From assembly GCF_031454185.1 (NCBI RefSeq), contig NZ_JAVDQI010000004.1, positions 124,001-188,000 on the forward strand: 64,000 nt of DNA, read 5' to 3'. The DNA is from Methanococcoides alaskense (lineage in GTDB: Archaea > Halobacteriota > Methanosarcinia > Methanosarcinales > Methanosarcinaceae). A program made the position numbers and the translations under genes. The notes below the pieces were generated by a model. It searched no databases. It was not told where the DNA came from and worked only from the letters and a program-made list of their open reading frames with translations. Below, piece by piece: positions 41,490 to 50,891 of this stretch. Numbering within the stretch: the first letter of the stretch is position 1; each line of letters begins with the position of its first letter.

Positions 41490-42944
41490 TTAACTTTTGA
41501 CTACCCTGAATATCATTGCCAGACCTGTCAGATTGATACCTATAATAAGGGTCGATCCAATGATCTTTCGCATCCCTTTGGGTATCATATCCTTATTTTT
41601 ATCCGGCTTATTATCTGCATCGAACCGGATGATCTTATCAGAATCTGCAAAGACGGTCCTTTCATATAACTGATTACCATTTCCGGAAAGCTCAGCGTTG
41701 ATAGTGTATTCCTTTTCCTTTTCTAGTCCGTATATAATATACTCGCTATCCCCTTCTGATTCCAGGATGGCCTGTTCCGAAGATATCCTAACACTACCTG
41801 TTTCCGGAAGTAATACTTTGAAATTAACATATTTTTTAGTTGCAAAAGGTTCACCGGCTGAAAAGCGGAGCTCGTTCGGCAGGTCAAGGATACTAAGGAT
41901 AGTGGGAGCAATATCTTCCTGACCTAACGTTTCTTCAATGAAATTTCTTTCGATATTTGATGATGTTGCAATAAAAGGTATCTGAAGCACTTCCGGTGAG
42001 GTTGCATATTTATCGGACTTGCTGCCACCACATCCATCTACTGACTGGAATGCCATCCCATGATCTGAAGTTAAGATGAAAGCAAGGTCATTATCTTCCG
42101 TTCTTTCAATAAGAGGCTGGACCATAATGTCGAGTTCTTCGATGCACTCAACATAACCTTCATTTCTGCGATAAAGTCCGGCAATATCAATGGCACCGAT
42201 ATTTATTGTCAGTATGTATTTCTGGTCAGGATATTGCTCCATCAGCTCAATTACCTTAAGGGCGGTCTCGATTCCCCAGAGGTTGTAAGCATTATAACGC
42301 TCGATCTCTCCTTCTTTATACTGCTGTACATAGGTTGGGGCCAGAATGGCATATTCTTTGAATATCTTTTCAACATCGATTATCATGTCGGTATCGTGCT
42401 GACTGGTATGGTCATTGAGCAAGACTTTCATCTGCGGATCATTTATCGATGTGGTGCTATCATATATGGCAACATCCTGTTCTGCAAGAAGTTCGGTCGT
42501 GTCACCCTTTTCCAATATTGCGAACATGAGGTATCCATTGTCACGGGCAACATCATAGACGGTAGCATCATTGTGTGCTATCATTGCAGAAGTAGCTCTG
42601 GGATTTCCTGTAACGATCACCGAATGCCCATTTTCACCTTTTGTAGAGGGTGTAAGAACACTGAATGCTTGAAGTCCATCTTTTGCGAGTGCTGAAATAT
42701 TTTGGATATTTGGCTTTTCCAAAGGGCTTCCATCAAGTGCATAAGGGATCTTTTCCGGATTTATATAATTTGCACCGAGGCCATCTACTATCAGTATGAC
42801 TGCACCATGATCGGTTTCTATGTTTTGGATGTTTATTGGAGTGAGTGCCACAACAGGAGTTGAAAGTTGCACTATTATAAGACAAAATAGAACTAAGATA
42901 GCTCTTCTTTTTAAATTATGGTTTAATGTGGATACGTTCTTCAC
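41490..42944 (-). CDS. Exported alkaline-phosphatase-superfamily protein (sulfatase/phosphodiesterase-like)
   Basis: This 484-residue protein has a signal or anchor helix (about 13-33) and a C-terminal helix (about 460-480), so it is membrane-tethered outside the cell. Superfamily metal-site motifs are visible: GAVILIVDGLGANYI (first Asp), STKGENGHSVIVTGNPRATS (a Ser/Thr nucleophile region), LTINIGAIDIAGLYRRNEGY and FILTSDHGMAF (Asp-His metal ligands). A beta domain resembling a PEGA module (KVLLPETGSVRISSEQAILE) precedes the final helix. Substrates could be phosphate esters or lipid-linked sugars and cannot be told from sequence. The gene is likely monocistronic; the long A/T-rich region upstream separates it from the methanol genes, which run the other way. 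Confidence 0.82.
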   Translation of the reverse strand: MKNVSTLNHNLKRRAILVLFCLIIVQLSTPVVALTPINIQNIETDHGAVILIVDGLGANYINPEKIPYALDGSPLEKPNIQNISALAKDGLQAFSVLTPSTKGENGHSVIVTGNPRATSAMIAHNDATVYDVARDNGYLMFAILEKGDTTELLAEQDVAIYDSTTSINDPQMKVLLNDHTSQHDTDMIIDVEKIFKEYAILAPTYVQQYKEGEIERYNAYNLWGIETALKVIELMEQYPDQKYILTINIGAIDIAGLYRRNEGYVECIEELDIMVQPLIERTEDNDLAFILTSDHGMAFQSVDGCGGSKSDKYATSPEVLQIPFIATSSNIERNFIEETLGQEDIAPTILSILDLPNELRFSAGEPFATKKYVNFKVLLPETGSVRISSEQAILESEGDSEYIIYGLEKEKEYTINAELSGNGNQLYERTVFADSDKIIRFDADNKPDKNKDMIPKGMRKIIGSTLIIGINLTGLAMIFRVVKS

Positions 42945-43540
42945 GATTAATGCAATATTTTTTTAGGCTAATATAATTAATTATATTCCATTTCTTTGAA
43001 AATTTTTTAAAATCTATCCTGTTTTTATTTTTTTCCTCTAATAATGCCGGGTATTATTTAATTTTATATATGAACTTTTCTACTATCAAATATCTATTTT
43101 TTAAATAATTAATTCTAATTATTATAAATTATGTTTATTGATACTGTTTATTACTTTTATCTATTCAATTATAGATTTTTAATAGTAGCTTTGTTTTTAT
43201 ATTAGTTTTATTTTTCAAATTTTTAATTATTATATATAAGTATATTGGTATTAAATTATATGTTAATTTTTTAGAAAATCTTTTATTTAGTAAAAACGCT
43301 ATCAATAGCTATAATAATTTTAATAAACAATGCTGTTAAAAATACGCGCCATATGGTAACATATTTATACTAAATGTGAATCATACATATGTTTATATAT
43401 CATTATCTCAGTTTGAAATTTGGGTATAGCTGCCCAATATCAGTTGTTCCATCCCTGGATTAATTGGATGGTGTGAACGACGATCAAAAAACATCAGCAT
43501 CCGGATGTACCGGGTCTTTAATTATGAAGGAGTGATCGAA
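42945..43540 (+). promoter_or_regulatory. A/T-rich control region and structured leader of mtaA
   Basis: About 440 very A/T-rich bases show no gene. A TATA box in ATGTTTATATATC (about 43388-43400) should start a leader of roughly 115 nt. The leader has CCATCC-N11-GGATGG (43449-43454 / 43466-43471) and the palindrome CATCCGGATG (43498-43507). AAGGAGTGATC (43527-43537) is the ribosome binding site. The TATA context (ATGTTTATATA) resembles that before mtaC copy 2. Confidence 0.6.
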
Positions 43541-44557
43541 ATGACCGATTTAAACCCAAAAGAAAGATTATTGAACGCGTTAAACCGCGAACCAGTTGAT
43601 AAAGTCCCGGTAGTCTCTGTAACACAGACCGCTATAGTTGATCTTATGGATCAGACCGGTGCAGAGTGGCCTGAAGCTCATTCAGATGCAGAGAAGATGG
43701 CAACACTCGCCGTAGCATCACACGAGATCGCAGGTCTTGAAGCTGTAAGGTATCCATATTGTCTGACAGTTCTTGCAGAAGCTATGGGTTGTGAAGTTAA
43801 TATGGGAACAAAGAACAGACAACCATCTGTAACTGATCACCCATATAAAGACGTTGACAATCTCGTAATGCCTGATGACCTTCTTAGCAATGGCAGAATC
43901 CCTGCTGTGCTTGAAGCAACAAAGATGATCATCGATAAAGTTGGAGATAAAATTCCTCTGGTAGCTGGCATGGAAGGGCCTGTAACCCTTGCATCCGATC
44001 TTGTAAGTGTAAAGAAGTTCATGAAATGGTCTATCAAGAAACCAGATGACTTAGAGACTATCCTTGACTTTGCCACAGATGCATGCATAGTGTATGCAAA
44101 TGCACTGGCAGATGCTGGTGCAGATGTAATATGTGTGCCTGATCCTGTAGCATCCCCTGACCTTCTGAACCCTGAAACATTTGACAAGATGCTTAAGCCA
44201 AGACTTGCAAGGTTTGCAGAAGGAGTCAAATGTCCAATGGTGCTTCACGTTTGTGGGAATGTGACTCCTATTCTCGATATGATGGCAGACTGCAAATTCG
44301 AGGGACTTAGCATTGAGGAAAAAGTAGCAGACCTTAAGGGAGCTATCAAAACTGTCGGAGACAGGGCTGTGATCGTTGGTAATGTGTCCAGTCCGTTCAC
44401 GTTACTTTCTGGTGATGTTGAAAAGGTCAAAGCAGAATCAAAGGATGCTCTTGAAGGTGGCGTTGCAGTTCTTTCTCCTGGATGTGGTATTGCACCAAAT
44501 ACTCCTGTGGAGAATGTTAAAGCCCTTGTCGAAGCAAGGAATGAATACATTGCATAA
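43541..44557 (+). CDS. mtaA: Methylcobamide:coenzyme M methyltransferase
   Basis: This 338-residue uroporphyrinogen-decarboxylase-fold enzyme moves the methyl group from a methylated corrinoid protein to coenzyme M. The start ATG at 43541 follows AAGGAGTGATC; the longer frame from 43505 lacks a site. Zinc ligands are visible as H236-x-C238 in VLHVCGN and C315 in SPGCGI. NREPVDKVPVVSVTQTAIVD and GVAVLSPGCGIAPNTPV fit the MtaA/MtbA family. The choice of MtaA (methanol) over MtbA (methylamines) rests mainly on the mtaCB genes nearby and is not certain. It has its own promoter and terminator and precedes ramA. Confidence 0.9.
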   Translation: MTDLNPKERLLNALNREPVDKVPVVSVTQTAIVDLMDQTGAEWPEAHSDAEKMATLAVASHEIAGLEAVRYPYCLTVLAEAMGCEVNMGTKNRQPSVTDHPYKDVDNLVMPDDLLSNGRIPAVLEATKMIIDKVGDKIPLVAGMEGPVTLASDLVSVKKFMKWSIKKPDDLETILDFATDACIVYANALADAGADVICVPDPVASPDLLNPETFDKMLKPRLARFAEGVKCPMVLHVCGNVTPILDMMADCKFEGLSIEEKVADLKGAIKTVGDRAVIVGNVSSPFTLLSGDVEKVKAESKDALEGGVAVLSPGCGIAPNTPVENVKALVEARNEYIA

Positions 44558-44604
44558 TATCTGTAGAAACGAAATATATATACAAAAATCTTAACATCCA
44601 GTCT

Positions 44605-44645
44605 GAAAGGTCTTGTTGTGCAGGACCTTTCTTTCTTTCATTTAT
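44605..44645 (+). terminator. Terminator after mtaA
   Basis: A perfect 8-bp stem GAAAGGTC / GACCTTTC (44605-44612 / 44624-44631) with an 11-nt loop is followed by a T-rich run (TTTCTTTCATTTATTT). This suggests ramA is transcribed separately or by read-through. Confidence 0.75.
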
Positions 44646-44709
44646 TTATTTTTGATCATCTGTCAATAATTGTCGATCACATTGATCGATCAGGCAGGAA
44701 GGTAATACT

Positions 44710-46317
44710 ATGCGAACAGGAATTGCAATAGATCTTGGTACAAGTGGTTTCAGGGCACAAAAAATAGACCTTGGATCAGGTGAGATACAGAGAACAGTCA
44801 TCACAATGAGAAATCCTCTGCCCGGTGCGAACGTTATGGATCATCTGGATTTTGCCATGACATATGGTCAGGACAAAGCTCATGACCTTGTGATCAATGC
44901 TTTCATTCACATCCTTAATGAACTTGAACCGGAAGGTGGACTTGTTGAGAGGATCGCTGTATGTGGAAATCCTATACAATTATCATTGTTCCAGGGGATT
45001 CCGATCGATGACCTTGCCTATGCAGGAGAGCGAAAAAAGAAGTTGATGAATATTGAGGAGCAAAAAAGGAATGCTTGTATCATTGACAGCACTCAGATAA
45101 AAGGCCTTGAATTCCTTAATTGTAAAGTAGTTATTCCACCTGCCATCAAACACGAGGTCGGTGCAGATGCTCTTGCGTTGATAGTAAAGTCCGGAATGCT
45201 TGAATCTGATAAGATAGCCATTGCAACCGATTATGGTACCAATGCGGAAATGGCGTTAAAGGTCGGTAATGTCATCTTCACAGGTTCTGCAGCAGCCGGT
45301 CCTGCACTTGAAGGTCAGGAGATCGGGGACGGAAGTATTGCACGCCCATTTGTGATCTCAGATGTTGAATTTAACAATGGTGATGTCTTGAATTACGTTC
45401 TTGATGAGGAAATGAACACTGTCAGTGGTTCTCTTGTCAACTATAAAAACGGTGATGTTCTCAAAAATGGTGATGTGCATGCTATCGGCATCACAGGTAC
45501 CGGTGTTATTGCACTTATTGATGAGGCCATAAAAAATGGAACCATACAATTACCAAATATAAATACGCCTGATAAAAAACTTCACCTTCAGGATGGTCTA
45601 CATTTCACAGAAAAAGATCTTGCTGAAGCGGGAAGGGCTATCGGTGCCATACGTGCCGGTCATGTGACATTATGCAATGCTGCTAATGTCGCAATGGAAG
45701 ATGTGGAGGTCGCATACATGGCCGGTGCTGCCGGTACCTATATGGATGCGATAAAAGCTCATCGTATTGGCATGATACCTTACAATGTCTCAAAGATCTG
45801 CCAGATAGGGAACACTTCTCTTATCGTTGCAAGGGAGATACTACTTTCAGAAGAACGATTATGGGACCTTCAGGAGATCGCAGTGGAGATAGTTGGCACA
45901 CATGTAATGTTTGCAATGGATGAAGCATTCAAGGATTCTTATATTCTTGAACTTTCCTATTGGAACGAGGGTATGCCTTTCAAGACACTTAAAAAATATC
46001 TTAAGAAAAAAGGTCTTCCTACAATCGATGAAGTAACTAAGGTGCCGGAAATCGAAAAGCGCGTCGAGAAGGATATTCCGGATCTTGGGGGCGAAGGGCT
46101 TCATGTGGTTGACCAGATAGGTACATTTCTGGAAATCGATATGGAAGGCTGTATCGACTGTAAGAAATGTGTCGATGTATGCCCAAATGATGCATTGGAG
46201 CAGGAGGATCGGTCTGTGAGAATAAGAACTGATCTTTGTGATGGTGCACACTGCCAGAAATGTATTCATTCATGCCCGGAAAATGTCCTCGACTGGCATT
46301 TTCTCAAGGTAGTATAA
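44710..46317 (+). CDS. ramA: RamA-type corrinoid-protein reductive activase
   Basis: This 535-residue protein uses ATP to reduce inactive Co(II) corrinoid back to Co(I). The ASKHA-type N-terminal part has GIAIDLGTSGFRAQKIDLGS and a central IATDYGTNAEMALKVG. The C-terminus (about 485-535) is a ferredoxin domain with CIDCKKCVDVCP and CDGAHCQKCIHSCP, two cubane sites. Experimentally studied RamA activates methylamine corrinoid proteins; the homologue here, beside mtaA and mtaCB, probably serves the methanol proteins, but its specificity cannot be read. ATG at 44710 follows GGAAGG. Complete; a 95-nt inverted-repeat element follows. Confidence 0.93.
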   Translation: MRTGIAIDLGTSGFRAQKIDLGSGEIQRTVITMRNPLPGANVMDHLDFAMTYGQDKAHDLVINAFIHILNELEPEGGLVERIAVCGNPIQLSLFQGIPIDDLAYAGERKKKLMNIEEQKRNACIIDSTQIKGLEFLNCKVVIPPAIKHEVGADALALIVKSGMLESDKIAIATDYGTNAEMALKVGNVIFTGSAAAGPALEGQEIGDGSIARPFVISDVEFNNGDVLNYVLDEEMNTVSGSLVNYKNGDVLKNGDVHAIGITGTGVIALIDEAIKNGTIQLPNINTPDKKLHLQDGLHFTEKDLAEAGRAIGAIRAGHVTLCNAANVAMEDVEVAYMAGAAGTYMDAIKAHRIGMIPYNVSKICQIGNTSLIVAREILLSEERLWDLQEIAVEIVGTHVMFAMDEAFKDSYILELSYWNEGMPFKTLKKYLKKKGLPTIDEVTKVPEIEKRVEKDIPDLGGEGLHVVDQIGTFLEIDMEGCIDCKKCVDVCPNDALEQEDRSVRIRTDLCDGAHCQKCIHSCPENVLDWHFLKVV

Positions 46318-46346
46318 TAACTTTCATGAGGTGAACATTTAATTAT

Positions 46347-46441
46347 TTGCTCACATCTGTTGTACTGACGTACTGGATATAGATCTGAAAAGTAAACAGA
46401 TTGGATCGAAGGAAGCTACTATAGATCTTAGATGTGAGCAA
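46347..46441 (+). ncRNA. Possible structured RNA: 12-bp inverted repeat enclosing 71 nt
   Basis: A perfect 12-bp inverted repeat, TTGCTCACATCT (46347-46358) and AGATGTGAGCAA (46430-46441), encloses 71 nt that contain smaller pairings, such as GTAC-TGAC-GTAC and ATCTG / CAGAT. The second arm is followed by TTTTATTTATT. It lies 29 bases past the ramA stop. It could be a multi-branched RNA, an unusual terminator or a miniature mobile element; no family was recognised. The remaining 200 bases before the PAS gene are A/T-rich with no gene. Confidence 0.4.
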
Positions 46442-46643
46442 TTTTATTTATTCATTGATTTAAGATAATTCTTTCGTTCAGAAAGATCGTCAAAATATGG
46501 ATATTCTATCTTTGTGGAAGATATGATATAGATTATGGATTGTTTACTTGTAATAGGATTCAAAACAAATATATAATTGAAACAAACAAATTCCATTATT
46601 AAAAATAAAAGATCGTTTAAGTAAAAAAACGCAAAAACGGGAG

Positions 46644-49600
46644 ATGTATAAGATATACAGTTCCATGGAAAATACCGGTAATATATCTGTCAAAAAGACT
46701 TCATCTAAAGTTGTATCTGATGAAATATCAGAATCTGATAGCTGTAGTTCTTTCTCTTTTTCCGATGATCCTGGAAACTATTTCGAGGCTATAGTAGCAT
46801 CTTTAAAAGAAGCTCTCATAATACTTGATCCGGATCTGAACCTGATATATGCGAACGATTCATTCTACAAAATGTTCAATGTCAAACTTGATGATGTTTT
46901 GGGAAATGATGCTGATATATTTGTTGATCTTAAGAAAAATTCACCTGAACTATTCGACAGGCTTAGCAGAGTTTGTAAAGAAGGTTTCTTACTTGAGGAC
47001 TTTGGACTAACATATCCTTTCATCAATGCCGGTACAAGGTCTGTGCTGATCAACGGAAGGCCGATCAGATATGATGGCAGCTGTGTTGCTCTTGTTACCT
47101 TTGAATATATTGACGAATTGAAAGCCCTGGATGAGGGAACTATCCGATATGAAGGTCAATATTCAACGTTGATCGAAAAAGGCAATGAAGGGGTAATTGT
47201 TGTCCTTGACAATGAAATACGGTATACGAATAAGAAATTCTGCGAACTGACAGGATCGTCAAAAGATGATATCATTGGTTCTCCTTTCTTTGATCATATT
47301 TCGCTTGAATATCGCAGAATGGTCTCCAAAAAATACAATAAATGTCTTTCAAGCAAGAAGAATGACTCCAATATTTATGAAGCAAATATTGTTTCGCTTA
47401 TTGAAGGTGAAATTCCTGTGGAGATGACTAATTCCTACATTGAATACGAAGGACAGTCTGCGGTAATGCTGAACTTAAATGACATTAGGGAAAAAAGAAA
47501 AGCAGAGAAAGCTCTCGTTGATACTGAGAAGAACTTCAGGATAATCTTTGAAAAATCTCCCATAGGTATAGTTCGTTTTGATCGGAAAGGAATTATAACG
47601 AATTCAAATGAAGTATTCAATGAGATATTCGATCATTTACGTGATGTGATCACAGGCTATAATGTCCTCGATCTTTTTAGTGACACCGATTTTCGTAGCG
47701 ATATAAGTGATGTGGTCTCGGGAAAGATAAGGAGCTATGAGGGTGATGTTCACCTAATTGTAAATGACAATAATTCTATCCTGCATATCACTTTCAGTTC
47801 TTTGATCGTAGATGGATCATTGCAGGGTGGGATGGGGATATTTGAAGATATCACCCTGAGGAAGATGGGTGAACGTTCTCTCCAGCTGAACGAGTCTCGT
47901 CTAGAGACGCTTCTTGAACTCAACCAGATATCCGATGAATCCATTGAAGATATATTAAATTTCACTTTGGAGGCTGCTACAAGACTCACTCTGAGCAATA
48001 TAGGCTATCTTGTCAGTGTCCGTGAAGACAATTCGTTTGACATGATCTCCCTCCTTTTAACAGATGAAATGGGTCAATACAAACTGAGCAAGGACCTGGG
48101 AGATTATCCGTTTGACATTTCCAGCAGGGCCATCAAAGTGAACTCAAGTGGAAAATATTTGCTTTCAAATTACTCAAATGACCTTTTTGAAATAGAAAAT
48201 GATCATGATGTGAACGGTACTATCACACGTCATTTTGATATTCCCATCTCCAATGAAGGAGGTGAACGATTCGTTCTGGGAGTTGGCAACAAAGATTCTC
48301 CTTATGATGATCTTGATACTCGTAACCTGGCACTATTGATCCAGGAAATGAAAAAATTGATCGAGCATAGGGAAGCTGATGAAGCTTTGCGTGTGTCGGA
48401 AGAAAAGTACTCAAATCTCGTTAAGAATGGGAATGACGGCATTATCATAATTCGTGATGATGTGCTGGAATTTGTAAATTCAATGTTCTGTGAGATCATT
48501 GGTTTCAGTCCCCAAAAGGTACATAACTCCAGTTTCTCTTCTTATCTGTCACCTGAATATCGGCGAATGGTGACTAAGCAGTTCTCGAAGATACTGGAAA
48601 AACAGAAGAGCAGTTATAATAAATTCGAGGTAGATCTGCTTGATCGTAAGGGTGAAACTGTTCCTGTTGAGATCAGTCCGTCACGCATATATGATCAGGG
48701 TAAGCCTGCTGTAATGGCTATTATACGTGACATAACTGAGCAGAAAAAGAAAGAACAGGAACTGCTTGATTCACTGGAAGTACAAAAGGTATTGCAAACG
48801 GTTATCAAGAGCAGTCCTGCAATTGTATTTTTCTGGAATGCTCAGTCGGGATGGCCAGTTGAATTTGTTTCTGAGAACATCGATACATTTGGATATTCTC
48901 CGTCGGATTTTATTTCTGGGAAACTACAATACGGTGACATTATTCACCCTTCTGATGCGGAAAGGGTGCACAGCTATTTTGCCCGAAAATTTGCAGAAAA
49001 TGCTTCTGAATATCGTCTCGAATACAGGATAATCACCAGGTCTGATGATGTTCGATGGGTTGTCGAAAGATCCACTCCGCAGTATGATGAGGGGGGTGAT
49101 CTTGTCCATATACAGGGTATCATCATGGATATCACTGAGCGTAAAAAGATCAATCAATTTTTGAATATTGAGTCCGAGGTAGGTAATTTCTTCACTCCTT
49201 CAGGGGACCTTCAGGAAACCTTTGACCAGCTTCTGGAATTTGCTTTACATATAGATAGTATCGATTCTGGCAGTCTCTATCTGATAGACAAGAACAATGG
49301 TGGATTGAACCTTATATCCCATAAAGGGCTTTCGCAAGATTTTGTAAAAAATAATTCTCACTACGCAGCAGATTCCATGCAGAGTCGATTTTTCATGATG
49401 GGTTATCCGCTCTACAAAATGTATTCCGATATCTATCCTGTGACAAAGCGTGATAACAGGGTAGATGAAGGACTGCTGGCAACAGCTGTGATCCCGGTGA
49501 AATATCAAGAGGAAGAAGTGGCTGTTCTTTTCCTTGCATCGCGTACTGAATATGAAATGCTATACAATATTCGTACATCAGTAGAAACAGTTGCTGAACA

Positions 49601-49994
49601 GATGGGATCCATCATTGGTCGCATTGAATCAGAAGTCGATATGCAAAAAAACCAGAACGACCTCAAATCACTCGTTGATGGTATTGAGGATCTGATCCTT
49701 GTTCTGGATAGTGAGGGTTGTGTACTCTACAGTAATGAGGCAGTCTCAAAAAAACTAGCTCACTCAAAAGAAGAGATAACTGGTATGAATTTCATAAAAA
49801 TGTATCCTCATAATAAGGTACTCGAAGCAGCAAAGCTCTTTGGGGATGCACTTGCAGGTAATAAGGTCGAGTTCAGGTTACCTTTGGTTACAGGTACTGG
49901 CATGTTTATGCCTATGGAAACAAGATTGCAAAAGGGTAAATGGAATCGTCAGGATGCGATCATTGCTATCTGTCGGGAGGTTGGCATAAATTGA
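46644..49994 (+). CDS. Large cytoplasmic PAS/GAF sensor protein without an output domain
   Basis: This 1116-residue soluble protein is built wholly of sensor modules. PAS domains lie at about 45-155, 165-285, 290-410, 580-705, 715-850 and 1000-1110, with GAF domains at about 415-575 and 855-995. Clear marks are YSTLIEKGNEGVIVVLDNEI, KYSNLVKNGNDGIIIIRDDV and DITERKK-type PAC ends. No HisKA, HATPase, GGDEF, HTH or phosphatase domain follows; the gene ends in a PAS domain and no kinase frame continues downstream. The start is uncertain: GGGAG directly abuts the ATG at 46644, and ATG at 46665 has no site. It ends 120 bases before mtaC copy 1 on the same strand, so a role in methanol sensing is plausible but unproven. 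Confidence 0.85.
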   Translation: MYKIYSSMENTGNISVKKTSSKVVSDEISESDSCSSFSFSDDPGNYFEAIVASLKEALIILDPDLNLIYANDSFYKMFNVKLDDVLGNDADIFVDLKKNSPELFDRLSRVCKEGFLLEDFGLTYPFINAGTRSVLINGRPIRYDGSCVALVTFEYIDELKALDEGTIRYEGQYSTLIEKGNEGVIVVLDNEIRYTNKKFCELTGSSKDDIIGSPFFDHISLEYRRMVSKKYNKCLSSKKNDSNIYEANIVSLIEGEIPVEMTNSYIEYEGQSAVMLNLNDIREKRKAEKALVDTEKNFRIIFEKSPIGIVRFDRKGIITNSNEVFNEIFDHLRDVITGYNVLDLFSDTDFRSDISDVVSGKIRSYEGDVHLIVNDNNSILHITFSSLIVDGSLQGGMGIFEDITLRKMGERSLQLNESRLETLLELNQISDESIEDILNFTLEAATRLTLSNIGYLVSVREDNSFDMISLLLTDEMGQYKLSKDLGDYPFDISSRAIKVNSSGKYLLSNYSNDLFEIENDHDVNGTITRHFDIPISNEGGERFVLGVGNKDSPYDDLDTRNLALLIQEMKKLIEHREADEALRVSEEKYSNLVKNGNDGIIIIRDDVLEFVNSMFCEIIGFSPQKVHNSSFSSYLSPEYRRMVTKQFSKILEKQKSSYNKFEVDLLDRKGETVPVEISPSRIYDQGKPAVMAIIRDITEQKKKEQELLDSLEVQKVLQTVIKSSPAIVFFWNAQSGWPVEFVSENIDTFGYSPSDFISGKLQYGDIIHPSDAERVHSYFARKFAENASEYRLEYRIITRSDDVRWVVERSTPQYDEGGDLVHIQGIIMDITERKKINQFLNIESEVGNFFTPSGDLQETFDQLLEFALHIDSIDSGSLYLIDKNNGGLNLISHKGLSQDFVKNNSHYAADSMQSRFFMMGYPLYKMYSDIYPVTKRDNRVDEGLLATAVIPVKYQEEEVAVLFLASRTEYEMLYNIRTSVETVAEQMGSIIGRIESEVDMQKNQNDLKSLVDGIEDLILVLDSEGCVLYSNEAVSKKLAHSKEEITGMNFIKMYPHNKVLEAAKLFGDALAGNKVEFRLPLVTGTGMFMPMETRLQKGKWNRQDAIIAICREVGIN

Positions 49995-50114
49995 AGGGAC
50001 CTTTATGTTTTGTCTGCTTGGCAAATAATGTTTTTATCACATGTTTGCATTTATCTTATCAAATCGGGATAGTTGTAGGCATTTATATTAATTATTTTAA
50101 TGGAGGGCTAAATT

Positions 50115-50879
50115 GTGATCGATATTAATCCTCAACGTATACTAACACGATATAATGTAAAAGTGGAAAAGGAAATGACCCCTGAGGAGGTGGCTGAGAA
50201 ATTATTCCCTGTGGAAGTGAATATAAGGGAGGTCGCGAAAGCCGTCTTTGAAGGAGATGAAGATGAGGTTGTGGAAAGTATCCAGAATGCGATCAATAAT
50301 GGACTTGATCCACTGAGCCTTATTAACAATGCACTGATGGTGGGTATGGAAATAGTTTCCACTCTTTATGATGACGGTGTTCTCTACCTTCCGGATGTCA
50401 TTATTTCGGCGCAGGCAATGATCGAAGGTATTGAATATTGCAAAGAACGATCAGGTCAGGAGCATGAATACAAGGGTAAGATCGTTTCCTATGTTGTGGA
50501 AGGGGATATACATGATATTGGTAAAAAGATCGTGACCGTTCTTCTCAGGGCGAAGGGGTATGAAGTTGTAGACCTTGGAAAGGATGTCTGTGTGGAAGAG
50601 GTCATTGCGGCTGTCAAAAGGGAAAAACCCATTATGCTTACGGGAACGTCGTTAATGACGACAACGATGGTTGGTTTCCAGGATGTGAATTCCCGGTTGC
50701 TTGAAAGTGACATCAATGTACCTGTTGTGTGTGGAGGCGGTGCGGTGACACAGGATTTTGTATCCCAGTATGAACTTGGCCTTTATTGTGAAGAAGCTTC
50801 TGACGTACCAAAGATCGCAGATGCTATCATCAACGGCTTGAATATTGGCCAGCTCATGAAGGAGTTCCATAAACACTGA
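50115..50879 (+). CDS. mtaC: Methanol corrinoid protein (copy 1)
   Basis: This 254-residue corrinoid carrier accepts the methanol methyl group from MtaB and donates it to MtaA. The helical cap (about 35-115) has IREVAKAVFEGDEDEVVESI and YLPDVIISAQAMIEGIEYCK. The Rossmann B12-binding domain carries the D-x-H-x-x-G motif EGDIHDIGK with cobalt-ligating H133, then MLTGTSLMTTTM and VVCGGGAVTQDFV. GTG at 50115 follows GGAGGG at 6-8 nt. It is about 60-70% identical by eye to copy 2 at 53083. Codons are less biased than in copy 2, suggesting lower expression. It overlaps functionally with mtaB, which starts 12 bases later. Confidence 0.94.
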   Translation: MIDINPQRILTRYNVKVEKEMTPEEVAEKLFPVEVNIREVAKAVFEGDEDEVVESIQNAINNGLDPLSLINNALMVGMEIVSTLYDDGVLYLPDVIISAQAMIEGIEYCKERSGQEHEYKGKIVSYVVEGDIHDIGKKIVTVLLRAKGYEVVDLGKDVCVEEVIAAVKREKPIMLTGTSLMTTTMVGFQDVNSRLLESDINVPVVCGGGAVTQDFVSQYELGLYCEEASDVPKIADAIINGLNIGQLMKEFHKH

Positions 50880-50891
50880 GGAGGAATGGGT

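Noticed and set aside
42945..43387. A/T-rich stretch as a replication origin
   Set aside because: No origin recognition box repeats, and no cdc6/orc1 gene is near. It fits an upstream control region better.
49995..50114. A lost kinase domain after the PAS/GAF gene, cut off by a frameshift
   Set aside because: None of the forward frames in this short gap encodes HisKA, HATPase or HTH motifs before mtaC begins.
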